Shown here: piece by piece, positions 7,583 through 15,896 of the stretch
Position numbering within the stretch: the stretch's first letter is position 1
Layout: every line of letters starts with the position of its first letter
Source: Bacillota bacterium
Lineage (GTDB): Bacteria > Bacillota > Bacilli > Bacillales_B > DSM-18226
DNA: 26,467 nucleotides
Direction: 5' to 3'
Assembly: GCA_030705665.1 (NCBI GenBank)
Contig: JAUZQA010000005.1
Coordinates: 1 to 26,467 of the forward strand
Program-made: the position numbers and the translations under genes
Notes under the pieces: model-generated
Told to the model about the DNA's origin: nothing
What the model saw: only the letters and a program-made list of their open reading frames with translations
Database searches by the model: none

Positions 7583-8818
7583 TTATATATGCCTTTTTCT
7601 AAATGTAATAGAATACTTTTTGTCTTTTGCTGATGTTTGCTTTGTAATGAGGTATAAACAAACGGATAGGACAAGCGACAGTGCTAAGAAACCGATAATC
7701 ATACTAATAACACCAACCCAGCCATAATTCGTCCAAAACACACCTCCAGCTGTTCCCCCAATACTTGAACCAACGTAATAGAAAAACAGATAGAGGGACG
7801 AGGCTTGTGCTTTATCATGCGTAACTCGGCGTCCCACCCAGCTGCTGGCAATCGAATGGCCTCCAAAAAAGCCAAACGTAAAAATAGCAATACCCACTAT
7901 TTTAACAGGCAGAAAAGGATTCAAGGTGATTACAGCACCGATAAACATAATGAAAATTGCAATTAGAAGCATTGTCCGGCGTCCGTATTTATCTGCTAAA
8001 CTTCCAAACCAAGTCGAGCTGAATGTTCCAACAAGATAAATAATAAAAATCCAGCCCACCAATGTCTGACTAAGAGAATATGGCGGCGCGGTCAATTGGA
8101 AACCAATGTAATTGTATAATGTAACAAAACTTCCCATTAGTAAAAAGCCAATACCATATAGGCAAAGCAGCCCAGGGTCTTTTAGGTGGCTGACCATCGA
8201 TTTCATCAGCTTACTTAATTCCAGTTTTCGCGGTTGGAAATTTCGAGAAGCCGGAAGAGTAAACCAAAAGACAAGGCTTGCGATAACACTCAATCCGCCA
8301 ATACTGGCGATCGCGACACGCCAATTGAAATAGTCGGTAACCATCCCAACAATGACACGGCCTCCCAAACCGCCAAACGTATTACCGCTAATATACAATC
8401 CCATTGCTACCCCAAGGCTTGCCGGGTCAATCTCTTCACCGAGATAGGCCATAGCAATAGCCGGTAATCCAGCAAAAACTACCCCTTGGAGAATCCTCGC
8501 AACTAGTAGGAAATGAAAATTTGGCATAAAGGCGGTCAACATAGCCAGTACGGAAACGGCTGCCATTGAAAAAGCCATAACTGGTTTACGTCCCCAGGAT
8601 TCTGATAAAGATCCTATTAAGAGCATGCTGATCGCCAAGGTGACTGTCGTTAATGATAACGCCAGACTGGACGTTGCGGGAGAAATATGGAATTCTTTTG
8701 AAAACTCCGGTAGCAGCGGCTGTACGCAATATAGGTTGGCAAACGTACTAAAACCTGCTGCTACTAAAGCAATATTGGTTTTGTGAAAGGCAGATGTGCC
8801 TTTTTTAATATAACTCAC
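7583..8818 (-). CDS. MFS transporter, YybF/YnfM-like exporter
   Basis: A 411-residue, 12-segment major facilitator. The N-terminal segment ALVAAGFSTFANLYCVQPLLP is typical of the YnfM/YybF-type drug:H+ antiporter-like group. The loop 2-3 motif appears as GSLSESWGRKPVM and is repeated in the second half as GSLADKYGRRTML. The substrate cannot be read from sequence. The start is a GTG at 8818 with a CGGAGTG SD about 9-11 bp away. A LysR gene is transcribed divergently from an overlapping promoter region, the same arrangement as yybE-yybF of B. subtilis, which suggests control by that regulator. Confidence 0.9.
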   Translation of the reverse strand: MSYIKKGTSAFHKTNIALVAAGFSTFANLYCVQPLLPEFSKEFHISPATSSLALSLTTVTLAISMLLIGSLSESWGRKPVMAFSMAAVSVLAMLTAFMPNFHFLLVARILQGVVFAGLPAIAMAYLGEEIDPASLGVAMGLYISGNTFGGLGGRVIVGMVTDYFNWRVAIASIGGLSVIASLVFWFTLPASRNFQPRKLELSKLMKSMVSHLKDPGLLCLYGIGFLLMGSFVTLYNYIGFQLTAPPYSLSQTLVGWIFIIYLVGTFSSTWFGSLADKYGRRTMLLIAIFIMFIGAVITLNPFLPVKIVGIAIFTFGFFGGHSIASSWVGRRVTHDKAQASSLYLFFYYVGSSIGGTAGGVFWTNYGWVGVISMIIGFLALSLVLSVCLYLITKQTSAKDKKYSITFRKRHI

Positions 8819-8926
8819 GATATGATCACTCCGATGATGAATTTAATACAGTATGAATTGAACCACTTTCAGCTTCGACTAAAGCAGCAAGGACTCAATA
8901 ATTTCCCCAAAGATATTTCCAAATGC

Positions 8927-8940
8927 AATCTCTATGGATT
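8927..8940. promoter_or_regulatory. Possible LysR-type box
   Basis: AATC-N6-GATT is a short dyad in the divergent region between the MFS gene and the LysR gene, near the MFS promoter. It resembles the loose LysR box only weakly. Confidence 0.25.
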
Positions 8941-8950
8941 ATGATAAAGG

Positions 8951-8979
8951 CTGACAAACAAATGTGTCCAATTTATAAT
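8951..8979 (+). promoter_or_regulatory. Sigma-A promoter of the LysR gene, interlocked with the MFS promoter
   Basis: CTGACA (8951-8956), a 17-bp spacer and a perfect TATAAT (8974-8979) point to the LysR gene. On the other strand TTGGAC (8971-8966) with TTTATC 17 bp further left could drive the MFS gene, so the two promoters overlap face to face. Binding at one would exclude the other. Confidence 0.65.
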
Positions 8980-9033
8980 TATCATGATTTTAATGCATGG
9001 CAGTTATGAATAAAATATAGGGGGTTTTAGCAT

Positions 9034-9912
9034 TTGGAGTGGCAGCAATTAGAATATTTCCAAACCGTTGCACGTGTTCAGCATATGACACATGCAGCAG
9101 AAATCCTGTCGATCTCACAGCCTGCCTTAAGCCGGTCGATTGCAAAACTGGAGGATGAATTAGGAGTACCGTTATTTGAACGCCAAGGACGTTCTATCCT
9201 ATTAAATCACTATGGACAGCTCTTTTTAAAACGGGTTAATCGAATCTTAAAGGAATTCCAAGAAGGAAAGCAGGAGCTTAAAGCATTGCTTGATCCGGGG
9301 TATGGTGTGGTTTCACTTGGATTTCTTCACACGCTTGGTCCGGAAACGATTCCGAATTTAATTGGAACTTTCCGATCCACCTTTCCAAAGGTGACCTTCC
9401 AGCTCAATCAAAATAATTCTTCCTCACTGATTAAACAGATGGAACTTGGGGAATTTGACCTTTGTTTGATCACACCGCCTGACACAAAATTACAGATTCA
9501 ATGGGTAAAATTATGGAGTGAGGAGCTTTTTGTGATCGTCCCTGTCGGACACCCCTTAGAAAATCGCGATAGCATCGTATTAGATGAAATTGCAGATGAG
9601 CCGTTTATTTCTGTGAAAAAAGGAAATGCACTTCGGCAGATTACTGACCAACTTTTTCAAGAAGCCGAGATTAATCCTAAAATTGTATTTGAAGGAGAAG
9701 AACTTCATACCATTGCAGGTCTTGTTGCTTCAGGCTTTGGTGTTTCACTTATCCCTGATATCAAGGATTTGGATCCAAGTAAAATAGCTAGAATTCGTGT
9801 CCGCTGGCCAAAATGTGAACGTTCCATCGGGATCGCATGGGTTGAGGGAAGATACCTGTCACCATCCGTAAAACAGTTTAAAGAATTTGTAATTAATTAT
9901 TTTAAAGGATAG
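9034..9912 (+). CDS. LysR family transcriptional regulator (YybE-like)
   Basis: A 292-residue LTTR. The winged HTH is at residues 1-60, with HMTHAAEILSISQPALSRSIAKLE as recognition segment and the typical GVPLFERQGR after it. The effector-binding domain runs from about residue 90 to the end. The start is a TTG at 9034 behind GGGGG, about 10 bp upstream. It is transcribed away from the MFS gene and should regulate that gene and itself, with an unknown small-molecule co-inducer. A strong hairpin follows the stop codon. Confidence 0.93.
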   Translation: MEWQQLEYFQTVARVQHMTHAAEILSISQPALSRSIAKLEDELGVPLFERQGRSILLNHYGQLFLKRVNRILKEFQEGKQELKALLDPGYGVVSLGFLHTLGPETIPNLIGTFRSTFPKVTFQLNQNNSSSLIKQMELGEFDLCLITPPDTKLQIQWVKLWSEELFVIVPVGHPLENRDSIVLDEIADEPFISVKKGNALRQITDQLFQEAEINPKIVFEGEELHTIAGLVASGFGVSLIPDIKDLDPSKIARIRVRWPKCERSIGIAWVEGRYLSPSVKQFKEFVINYFKG

Positions 9913-9917
9913 AAAGA

Positions 9918-9948
9918 AATGCGGCTCAAATATAAGCCGCATTTTTAT
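9918..9948 (+). terminator. Terminator of the LysR gene
   Basis: GCGGCT (9921-9926) pairs with AGCCGC (9935-9940), extended by AAT/ATT, followed by TTTTTATTT. Confidence 0.85.
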
Positions 9949-10152
9949 TTGCAGTACAATAATACTACAAAAATTATTTGCACTTTGTATATCAAAAATT
10001 AAAATCTTGAACAATATGTGAAACCTTTGTAACAGCTTACACTTTTGCCATAAATACTCTTTACAGACTTTAACTTTCGTGAAAAAATTAAACAAAACAT
10101 TACAATACTCAACAAAAATAAACATAAATTTAGCCAAAAAGGAGGTTTTACT

Positions 10153-11100
10153 TTGGGAACAAAGACCTACACTCCTGATGAAGTTGCCCAAATATTTCAA
10201 ATCTCCAAACATACTGTTTATGAACTGATTAAACGAGGGGAGCTCCAAGCATTTAAGGTTGGCAATAAGATGCGAATTGAAGAAGAGGAACTTGTAAGAT
10301 TTAAAGAAAGTTCGAAAGCACCAGCTAAGAAAGTTATGAACGAGGAGCCTTCTGCAATTGAACGATCTTTTTCTCCAATCCGACTCGCGGGAAGCCACGA
10401 CTTTCTTGTGGAGCATTTGGTCAAGCATGCATCGGCAGCATTAAATTTACAGATACAGCCAACCTTTATTGGCAGTCTTGAAGGGTTAATGATGCTGTAC
10501 CGTGGACAATCCGATATAGCAGCGATACATATGCTCGATCCTGAATCAAAGGAATATAACTTGCCTTTTATTAATCGATTATTTATCTATGAGAACATTT
10601 CCGTCTTGCGTTTCGTTTCAAGAGAACAAGGCTTTATCGTAGCAAAAGGAAATCCAAAGGAAATTCATGATTTTCATGATTTATCAAAAAAAGATATCCG
10701 CTTTGTGAATCGACAAAAAGGTTCAGGGACCCGATTTTTATTAGATTCTAAATTATCCGAGTTTGACATTGAGCCAAGCACTATTAATGGCTACGACATA
10801 GAGGAATGGAACCATCTGGCTACAGCTTCCTATATCAGCAGAAAAATGGCTGACGTCACCTTTGGGATCAAGTCAGCTGCAAGCCATTTGGGACTTGATT
10901 TTATTCCAGTTGCACGTGAACATTTTGATCTTGTTTTTCGCTTTTCAAATGAAAATAAAGAGGATTTAAACAGGATCATCCATTACTTGCAATCAGCCGA
11001 TTTCAAAAATAGTTTATCTGATTTGGACGGCTATGATATTCGGGATTTAGGTACTATCATATATCCAACAACAAACAGTAAAACGGGGGAGACTAAATGA
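10153..11100 (+). CDS. HTH (excisionase-type) regulator with periplasmic-binding-like domain
   Basis: A 315-residue cytosolic fusion with no signal peptide. Residues 5-50 are a MerR/excisionase-like HTH (TPDEVAQIFQISKHTVYELIKRGELQAFKVGNKMRIEE, in pieces). Residues 76-300 resemble the PBP-like sensor domain found in molybdate/tungstate regulators, with IGSLEGLMMLYRGQSDIAAIH and the KGSGTR anion-binding-like loop (RQKGSGTRFLLD). The start is a TTG at 10153, 8 bp after AAAGGAGG. It is translationally coupled to tupA through ATGA at 11097-11100. The likely job is sensing tungstate or molybdate and controlling this operon; that is inference from domain and context. The 190-bp upstream gap is A/T-rich with no convincing promoter. 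Confidence 0.85.
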   Translation: MGTKTYTPDEVAQIFQISKHTVYELIKRGELQAFKVGNKMRIEEEELVRFKESSKAPAKKVMNEEPSAIERSFSPIRLAGSHDFLVEHLVKHASAALNLQIQPTFIGSLEGLMMLYRGQSDIAAIHMLDPESKEYNLPFINRLFIYENISVLRFVSREQGFIVAKGNPKEIHDFHDLSKKDIRFVNRQKGSGTRFLLDSKLSEFDIEPSTINGYDIEEWNHLATASYISRKMADVTFGIKSAASHLGLDFIPVAREHFDLVFRFSNENKEDLNRIIHYLQSADFKNSLSDLDGYDIRDLGTIIYPTTNSKTGETK

Positions 11101-11963
11101 AAAAGAATCGCTTTTTAGCAGGCTTATTTATCTTAATGCTCATTATCTTATCTGCCTGCGGCCAAACAAACCAAAATTCAGCTGCAAAAGAGAAAAAAGC
11201 GGCAGCACCAAAAGCTAAACCAACATCCATGATCCTTGCTACAACAACAAGTACACAGGACAGCGGTTTACTTGATGTGATTATCCCAATGTTTGAAAAA
11301 CAAAATAACGTTAAAGTTAAAGTCATCGCTGTAGGAACAGGCCAAGCTTTGGCAATGGGACAAAAAGGTGAAGCAGATGCCCTTTTAGTTCACGCTCCTG
11401 CTGCTGAAAAAGCAGTTGTAGATGCTGGCGATGGCATTAATTATAAACGTGTTATGTATAATGACTTCATTCTTGTTGGTCCTGCAAGCAATCCAGCAAA
11501 TATCAGCGGATCTGATATTAAGGCTGCTTTCAAAACGTTATACGATACAAAAGCTACATTTATTTCAAGGGGGGACCAATCTGGTACAAATACAAAAGAA
11601 CTTGGTATTTGGACAGCCCTCAATATTAAACCATCTGGTGCTAATTACGTGTCAACAGGACAAGGAATGGGCCAAACTCTCTTGATTGCTTCTCAGAAAA
11701 ACGGCTATACATTAACTGACCGTGCAACATGGCTTGCTCAAAAGAAAAACTTGCCAAACCTAAAAATCGTCGTTGAAGGCGGAAATGATTTAATGAATAT
11801 TTACCATGTAATGGAAGTTAACCCTGCTAAGCACCAAGGAGTGAACAGCAAGGATGCTAAGAAGTTTGTTGACTTCATGGTAAGTGATAAAACAATGAAA
11901 GTAATCACTAATTTTGGTAAGAAAGAATATGGCCAGCCATTGTTCTTCAAATACACAGAATAG
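11097..11963 (+). CDS. tupA: Tungstate ABC transporter substrate-binding lipoprotein TupA
   Basis: Extracellular oxyanion-binding lipoprotein of 288 residues. A lipoprotein signal peptide ends in LSAC with Cys21 as the lipidated residue. A short Lys/Ala-rich linker follows, then the family's binding motif ATTTSTQDSGLLD (48-60). VGTGQALAMGQKGEADALLVHAP and SRGDQSGTNTKE are the other TupA blocks. These separate TupA from molybdate-binding ModA and sulfate-binding proteins. The ATG overlaps the stop of the upstream regulator by ATGA. A strong hairpin sits 38 bp after the stop, before tupB, and may let tupA be made in excess of the permease. Confidence 0.93.
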   Translation: MKKNRFLAGLFILMLIILSACGQTNQNSAAKEKKAAAPKAKPTSMILATTTSTQDSGLLDVIIPMFEKQNNVKVKVIAVGTGQALAMGQKGEADALLVHAPAAEKAVVDAGDGINYKRVMYNDFILVGPASNPANISGSDIKAAFKTLYDTKATFISRGDQSGTNTKELGIWTALNIKPSGANYVSTGQGMGQTLLIASQKNGYTLTDRATWLAQKKNLPNLKIVVEGGNDLMNIYHVMEVNPAKHQGVNSKDAKKFVDFMVSDKTMKVITNFGKKEYGQPLFFKYTE

Positions 11964-12000
11964 ACTTTTCATGAACAAGTCAATAAGATAATATTTTAGT

Positions 12001-12036
12001 AGAATGGCTCCTTCATCATTGCTGGAGCCATTCTTT
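12001..12036 (+). terminator. Intercistronic hairpin between tupA and tupB (partial terminator or mRNA-stability stem)
   Basis: AGAATGGCTCC (12001-12011) and GGAGCCATTCT (12024-12034) are perfect 11-bp arms around a 12-nt loop. Only TTTAT follows, so it would be a leaky terminator or a 3'-end protecting stem rather than a full stop. It also contains the first ATG of the tupB frame. Confidence 0.7.
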
Positions 12037-12066
12037 ATAGCTAGCCAAGGAAAGCCTGGTGACAAT

Positions 12067-12765
12067 ATGGAGTTAGTGATTGATGGTTTTAAAAAAGCGA
12101 TCGAAATGATTGGATCTGGTGATCCTGAAATCTTTGCGATTACATTGCTCACCTTGCGAGTTTCTTTTACATCTATGCTCGTAAGTGCCATAATCGGTTT
12201 ACCAGTTGGAATGCTTTTAGGACTATCCAGATTCAAAGGAAGAAAGCTCTTGTTAGTTCTTATTAATATTGGAATGGGGTTGCCGCCGGTAGTTGCCGGT
12301 CTGTGGATCACCATGCTTTTATGGCGTTCTGGACCATTTGGCCAGTTCTCCTTGCTCTACACCCCCACAGCCATTATCATGGCACAGGTTTTAGTGTCAC
12401 TCCCCATAGTAACGGGTTTAACATGCTCTGCTTTCCAACAGATTAGCGGAAAAATGCTCATGCAAATAAAGGCGCTGGGTGCAACAAAATGGCAGACCAT
12501 TCTGCTTTTATTAAAAGAAACAAAAATCGCGATTATGGCTGCGATTATGGCTGCATTTGGGCGTGTGATTGCCGAGGTGGGAGCAGCGATGATGGTTGGT
12601 GGCAATATTCAAGGTGACACGAGGATATTAACAACCTCCATTGTTATGGAAGTATCAAAAGGAAATTTCGATATCGCTCTTGCTCTATCCTTTATCATCA
12701 TGGCAGTTGCTTTAATCATCACAGCTACCCTTACCTTTTTACAGCAAAGGAAGAGACTGACATGA
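12067..12765 (+). CDS. tupB: Tungstate ABC transporter permease TupB
   Basis: Membrane subunit of the tungstate importer, 232 residues with about five to six membrane segments. The EAA-like loop for contact with the ATPase is IKALGATKWQTILLLLKETK, followed by AAFGRVIAEVGAAMMVGGNI, a TupB/CysT-type block. The frame is open from an ATG at 12004, but that codon lies inside the intercistronic hairpin. The ATG at 12067 follows GGTGA and matches the usual TupB N-terminus (MELVIDGFKKAIEMI). It overlaps tupC by ATGA at 12762-12765, so the two are translationally coupled. Confidence 0.92.
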   Translation: MELVIDGFKKAIEMIGSGDPEIFAITLLTLRVSFTSMLVSAIIGLPVGMLLGLSRFKGRKLLLVLINIGMGLPPVVAGLWITMLLWRSGPFGQFSLLYTPTAIIMAQVLVSLPIVTGLTCSAFQQISGKMLMQIKALGATKWQTILLLLKETKIAIMAAIMAAFGRVIAEVGAAMMVGGNIQGDTRILTTSIVMEVSKGNFDIALALSFIIMAVALIITATLTFLQQRKRLT

Positions 12766-13520
12766 ACGCACTTCTTACGCTTGAAGAGATTAAATACCAA
12801 ATTGGAAACAAGCTGATTTTATCGGTTCCTCACTTTTCAATTGAATCTGGAGAGTTTTTAGGAATTATGGGCCCAAATGGTGCCGGAAAAAGTACATTGC
12901 TAAAAATTAGTTCATTACTTGAAAAACAAAGTGAAGGAAGAATCATTTATAAGGGTGAAACGGTTCCAGCTGGGAAGGCTCCGCTGGAATTGCGGCGCAA
13001 ATTCTCGATTGCCTTGCAGCAATCCTTGCTGCTCGATACCACCGTCTTTCAAAACATTGCGATCGGTTTAAAGCTCCGCAACGTACCAAAAAAGATTATT
13101 AAAGAAAAAGTCGAAAGTTGGATGGAGCAATTTCAAATCGATCATCTGGCGAAAAAGAATGCCCACCATTTATCTGGAGGAGAAGCCCAAAGGGTAAACT
13201 TAGCGCGTGCGATGATTATCGAGCCGGAAATTTTATTTTTGGACGAGCCATTTTCCGCTTTAGATTTTCCAACAAAAATCAAGTTAATGGAAGATTTTAA
13301 AGAAATTATTGGCAGAACGGGGACCACTGCTGTTTTTGTCAGTCATGACCTGATGGAGGTAAACTATTTAACAAAGCGGTTGGCCATTATTGTCGGCGGA
13401 GAATTAAAGCAGCTGGGACCTACCCAAGAGGTGCTTGATCATCCTAACGCTGATACTGCGTCGTTCCTTAATGAATGGAAGAAGTTCTATCCACTAAGTG
13501 GTGCAGGGAAATTTGCCTGA
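12762..13520 (+). CDS. tupC: Tungstate ABC transporter ATP-binding protein TupC
   Basis: Cytoplasmic ATPase subunit, 252 residues. Walker A GPNGAGKST (37-45), Q-loop in ALQQS (84-88), signature LSGGEAQR (137-144), Walker B ILFLDEP (157-163) and H-loop VSHD (193-196) are all intact. There is no C-terminal TOBE/regulatory domain, unlike ModC, which fits TupC. It is the last gene of the regulator-tupA-tupB-tupC operon. Imported tungstate would serve tungsten enzymes, or molybdenum enzymes if specificity is relaxed; none is encoded in this window. Confidence 0.93.
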   Translation: MNALLTLEEIKYQIGNKLILSVPHFSIESGEFLGIMGPNGAGKSTLLKISSLLEKQSEGRIIYKGETVPAGKAPLELRRKFSIALQQSLLLDTTVFQNIAIGLKLRNVPKKIIKEKVESWMEQFQIDHLAKKNAHHLSGGEAQRVNLARAMIIEPEILFLDEPFSALDFPTKIKLMEDFKEIIGRTGTTAVFVSHDLMEVNYLTKRLAIIVGGELKQLGPTQEVLDHPNADTASFLNEWKKFYPLSGAGKFA

Positions 13521-13564
13521 AAGTGAGCGTGGAGACTTTTGGTTTCTGCGCTTTTTTTGTAAAC

Positions 13565-13731
13565 GGGTAAGCTTTTCTTCCCGTCTTCACTTTTTTTCTT
13601 TGGGCACAGGAAGAATTAACAACTTTTTCTTCCCTTCCTCACTTTTTTTCCTGAAGTACGGGAAGAATTCAAACCTTTTTCTGCCCCTGCTCAGCTGTTT
13701 TCCTCGAGCACGGGCTGAATTACCTCATCCC
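13565..13731. repeat. 52-bp tandem repeat, about 3.3 imperfect copies
   Basis: Units start at 13565 (43 bp, a shortened copy), 13608 (52 bp), 13660 (52 bp) and 13712 (partial, 20 bp). Each unit opens with GGGAAGAATT or a variant, continues to CTTTTTCTTCCC, then CTCACTTTTTTTCC, and ends GAGCAC or similar. The first half of a unit is an inverted repeat (GGAAGAA / TTCTTCC), so the array can form a row of hairpins. It fills the gap between tupC and its final terminator. Confidence 0.8.
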
Positions 13732-13740
13732 TTAAAAAGG

Positions 13741-13764
13741 AAAAAGCGCCCAAGGGCGCTTTTT
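13741..13764. terminator. Bidirectional terminator between tupC and the histidine kinase gene
   Basis: AAAAAGCGCCC and GGGCGCTTTTT are perfect 11-bp arms with an AA loop. It serves both convergent operons. Confidence 0.85.
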
Positions 13765-13775
13765 CTACAAATCTA

Positions 13776-15152
13776 TTAAACTTCCTCTTTCGGAAACCAA
13801 AGAATCATGCTTGTCCCTTTGTTTAGCTTACTTTTTACCTTAATTACCCCATTATGGGCATCCATCAGGGCTTTCACGATCGAGAGACCTATGCCTACTC
13901 CGCCTGTTTTGCGGTCACGTGACTTGTCGCCACGGTAAAAACGTTCAAATATATGGGGGATATCGTCCTCACTGATCCCAGGACCTTCATCTTCAATCAT
14001 GAATCCCACATAATCGTCCTCCTCAGACAAAACCGATAAAGTTACACTTTTTCCTTCAGGGGTATACTTCATCGCATTATTAAGAACGTTAGTTAAAACT
14101 TGCACCAAGCGGTCCTTATCCGCTTTGAACCATTCTTCTTGCAGCGGTTCCCTTAATATTAATTCAACACCCTTTTGCTTACATAAAGGCAGAAACATTT
14201 CCCATAGGGCTGTCAACACACCACCTGCTTCTAAATCCACTTTCTCAAGCTTCATTTGCGGATTTTCAGCCGCTAACAGTTTCTCCATTTCATTCACGAA
14301 ACGAACCAGCCGCATCAGTTCTTCATGACATTGGGTAAGCCTTTGTGGTGTCGGTTCCCAAATACCATCCTGAAAAGCTTCAATTTGGCTTCGTAGTGTG
14401 GCGAGCGGAGTCCGTAGTTCATGGGCCAAGTCTCCCGTGAATTGCTTCCTCAGCATTTCTTCTTTTGCTAGAGATTCTGCCAGTTTATTAAATGAAATAG
14501 CAAGTTCCTTCACTTCTGATGGCAAACCGGTTAATGGAATGCGGATATCAAGATTATGCTGCCTTAACTCTTTAGTCGCAAACGAAAGTTTTTTCAGCCC
14601 CGATGTTAATTTTTTTGAAAAAATCATACTGAAAATAATCGCCAGCACTATGGTTAAACAAACGGAAGCATAAATATATAATTGAATCGTTTGCAAAAAC
14701 GTATATTGATCGGCAATCAGCCCTTCAGGATAAATGGCGATCAATTTTCCAATTACTTTGTTATTCACCATAAGCACATATGGCTTCGTTTGCCATTCTT
14801 CCCCATTCGTAATAGGCTCCGTCAGCCCAAGGCTGTTCATCATTCCCCTGATTCTCGATGAATCTATTTGCAGATGTTCCATCTGGTCAAAAACCTGAAA
14901 ATATAGCTGGTCCGTCATGGCAAACTCATGGATATATTCATTCACCTGAGCGCTTGAAAAATTGCCATTCTGCTTATATTCTTTTTGAATTTCCCCAATA
15001 ACCCGCTCAATCTTTTTCTCGCGATTATGATCCAGGTAACTCCTAAAGCTTGATTCAAAGCCGTACTGGATAAAAACACTTAACGATAAAATACCAATGA
15101 GCGAGACGATTAAAAAGTAAAAGAGAATTCTAGACCGGAGTGTTTGCAGCAT
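13776..15152 (-). CDS. Two-component sensor histidine kinase
   Basis: A 458-residue membrane kinase. Membrane segments are near residues 9-29 and 158-178, enclosing an extracytoplasmic sensor of about 125 residues with no recognised fold. HAMP is at about 180-232, then HisKA with phospho-accepting His244 in DLAHELRTPLATL. The ATPase domain has the N box VLNNAMKYTPEG, the G1 box DEGPGI, an F box IFERFYRGDKSRDRKTGG and the G2 box GVGIGLSIVKA. The start ATG at 15152 lies inside the upstream regulator gene (23-bp overlap) with GGAGGGG before it, so the pair is co-translated. The class is BaeS/PhoR-like; the signal is unknown. Confidence 0.95.
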   Translation of the reverse strand: MLQTLRSRILFYFLIVSLIGILSLSVFIQYGFESSFRSYLDHNREKKIERVIGEIQKEYKQNGNFSSAQVNEYIHEFAMTDQLYFQVFDQMEHLQIDSSRIRGMMNSLGLTEPITNGEEWQTKPYVLMVNNKVIGKLIAIYPEGLIADQYTFLQTIQLYIYASVCLTIVLAIIFSMIFSKKLTSGLKKLSFATKELRQHNLDIRIPLTGLPSEVKELAISFNKLAESLAKEEMLRKQFTGDLAHELRTPLATLRSQIEAFQDGIWEPTPQRLTQCHEELMRLVRFVNEMEKLLAAENPQMKLEKVDLEAGGVLTALWEMFLPLCKQKGVELILREPLQEEWFKADKDRLVQVLTNVLNNAMKYTPEGKSVTLSVLSEEDDYVGFMIEDEGPGISEDDIPHIFERFYRGDKSRDRKTGGVGIGLSIVKALMDAHNGVIKVKSKLNKGTSMILWFPKEEV

Positions 15153-15843
15153 TCAAAACCCCTCCAAATTTATAACCCATCCCAAAAACCGTCACGATAA
15201 AGGCAGGCTGTCTTGGGTCTTGTTCAATTTTCTTTCGCAGGTTTTTAATATGTGTATCAACGCTTCGTTCATAGCCTTCGTAATACATGCCTTCATCCTG
15301 AATCTTTTCCAGTAAATCCAAGCGGCTGTATACCCTTCCAGGATTCATCGCCATATTGGTTAACAGCTTATACTCAATTGGAGTTAAATTAACATACTGT
15401 CCATATGCGGTTACTTCTTTCTTATCTAAATCAATCACTAAATGTTTATCATTAAATTCAAGGCGTTCAACTTTTTCAGTTTTCTTCACCCGACGCAAGA
15501 TAGCTTGTACACGGACAACCACTTCACGAGGGCTAAATGGCTTCGTTACATAATCATCCGCCCCCATCACAATCCCATTAATTCGATCGTCCTCAGAGGA
15601 TTTAGCAGTCAGCATCATAATCGGAATATCGGAATCCTTCCTGACTAATCGGCATACCTCTTCCCCTGAGATATCTGGGAGCATCAAGTCAAGAATCATC
15701 AAATCAGGGCTAACAGATTTTACTTTTTTTAAGGCATCAATTCCATTATCTGCGGTATGAATTTCATATCCTTCCCTTATAAGGTAGGCCTCCAGGACTT
15801 CTGTTATCCGCTTTTCGTCGTCTACGATTAATATTTTCTGCAT
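15130..15843 (-). CDS. OmpR family response regulator
   Basis: A 237-residue regulator with a receiver domain and a winged-helix effector domain. Counting from the ATG at 15843, the acidic pair is Asp8-Asp9, the phospho-acceptor is Asp52 in LMILDLMLPD, and the conserved lysine is in DDYVTKPF. The C-terminal domain has LTPIEYKLLTNMAMNPGRVYSR and ERSVDTHIKNLRKKIE, typical of OmpR/PhoB. The frame extends 3 codons upstream to a GTG, but that GTG overlaps the GAGGAG SD; the ATG is 8 bp after it. A four-box 11-bp repeat upstream (15897-15935) is the likely autoregulatory site. Confidence 0.95.
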   Translation of the reverse strand: MQKILIVDDEKRITEVLEAYLIREGYEIHTADNGIDALKKVKSVSPDLMILDLMLPDISGEEVCRLVRKDSDIPIMMLTAKSSEDDRINGIVMGADDYVTKPFSPREVVVRVQAILRRVKKTEKVERLEFNDKHLVIDLDKKEVTAYGQYVNLTPIEYKLLTNMAMNPGRVYSRLDLLEKIQDEGMYYEGYERSVDTHIKNLRKKIEQDPRQPAFIVTVFGMGYKFGGVLNAANTPV

Positions 15844-15896
15844 TCGGACCACTCCTCACCTTTCCAATATACCACGCTACCATCTATCTGTTTTTG

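Noticed and set aside
9859..10428. A 189-codon minus-strand frame across the LysR end and the tup leader
   Set aside because: It is antisense to two solid genes, crosses a strong terminator and reads as Phe/Lys-rich noise from A/T-rich DNA.
12004..12066. Longer N-terminus for TupB from the ATG at 12004
   Set aside because: That ATG lies in the stem of the intercistronic hairpin, and the extra residues do not fit the TupB family.
13565..13731. CRISPR-like array
   Set aside because: Units are contiguous and diverged throughout, without unique spacers of constant length, and no cas genes are present.
13498..13779. A 93-codon frame over the tandem repeat after tupC
   Set aside because: It starts inside tupC, has no SD, and its composition follows the repeat and terminator.
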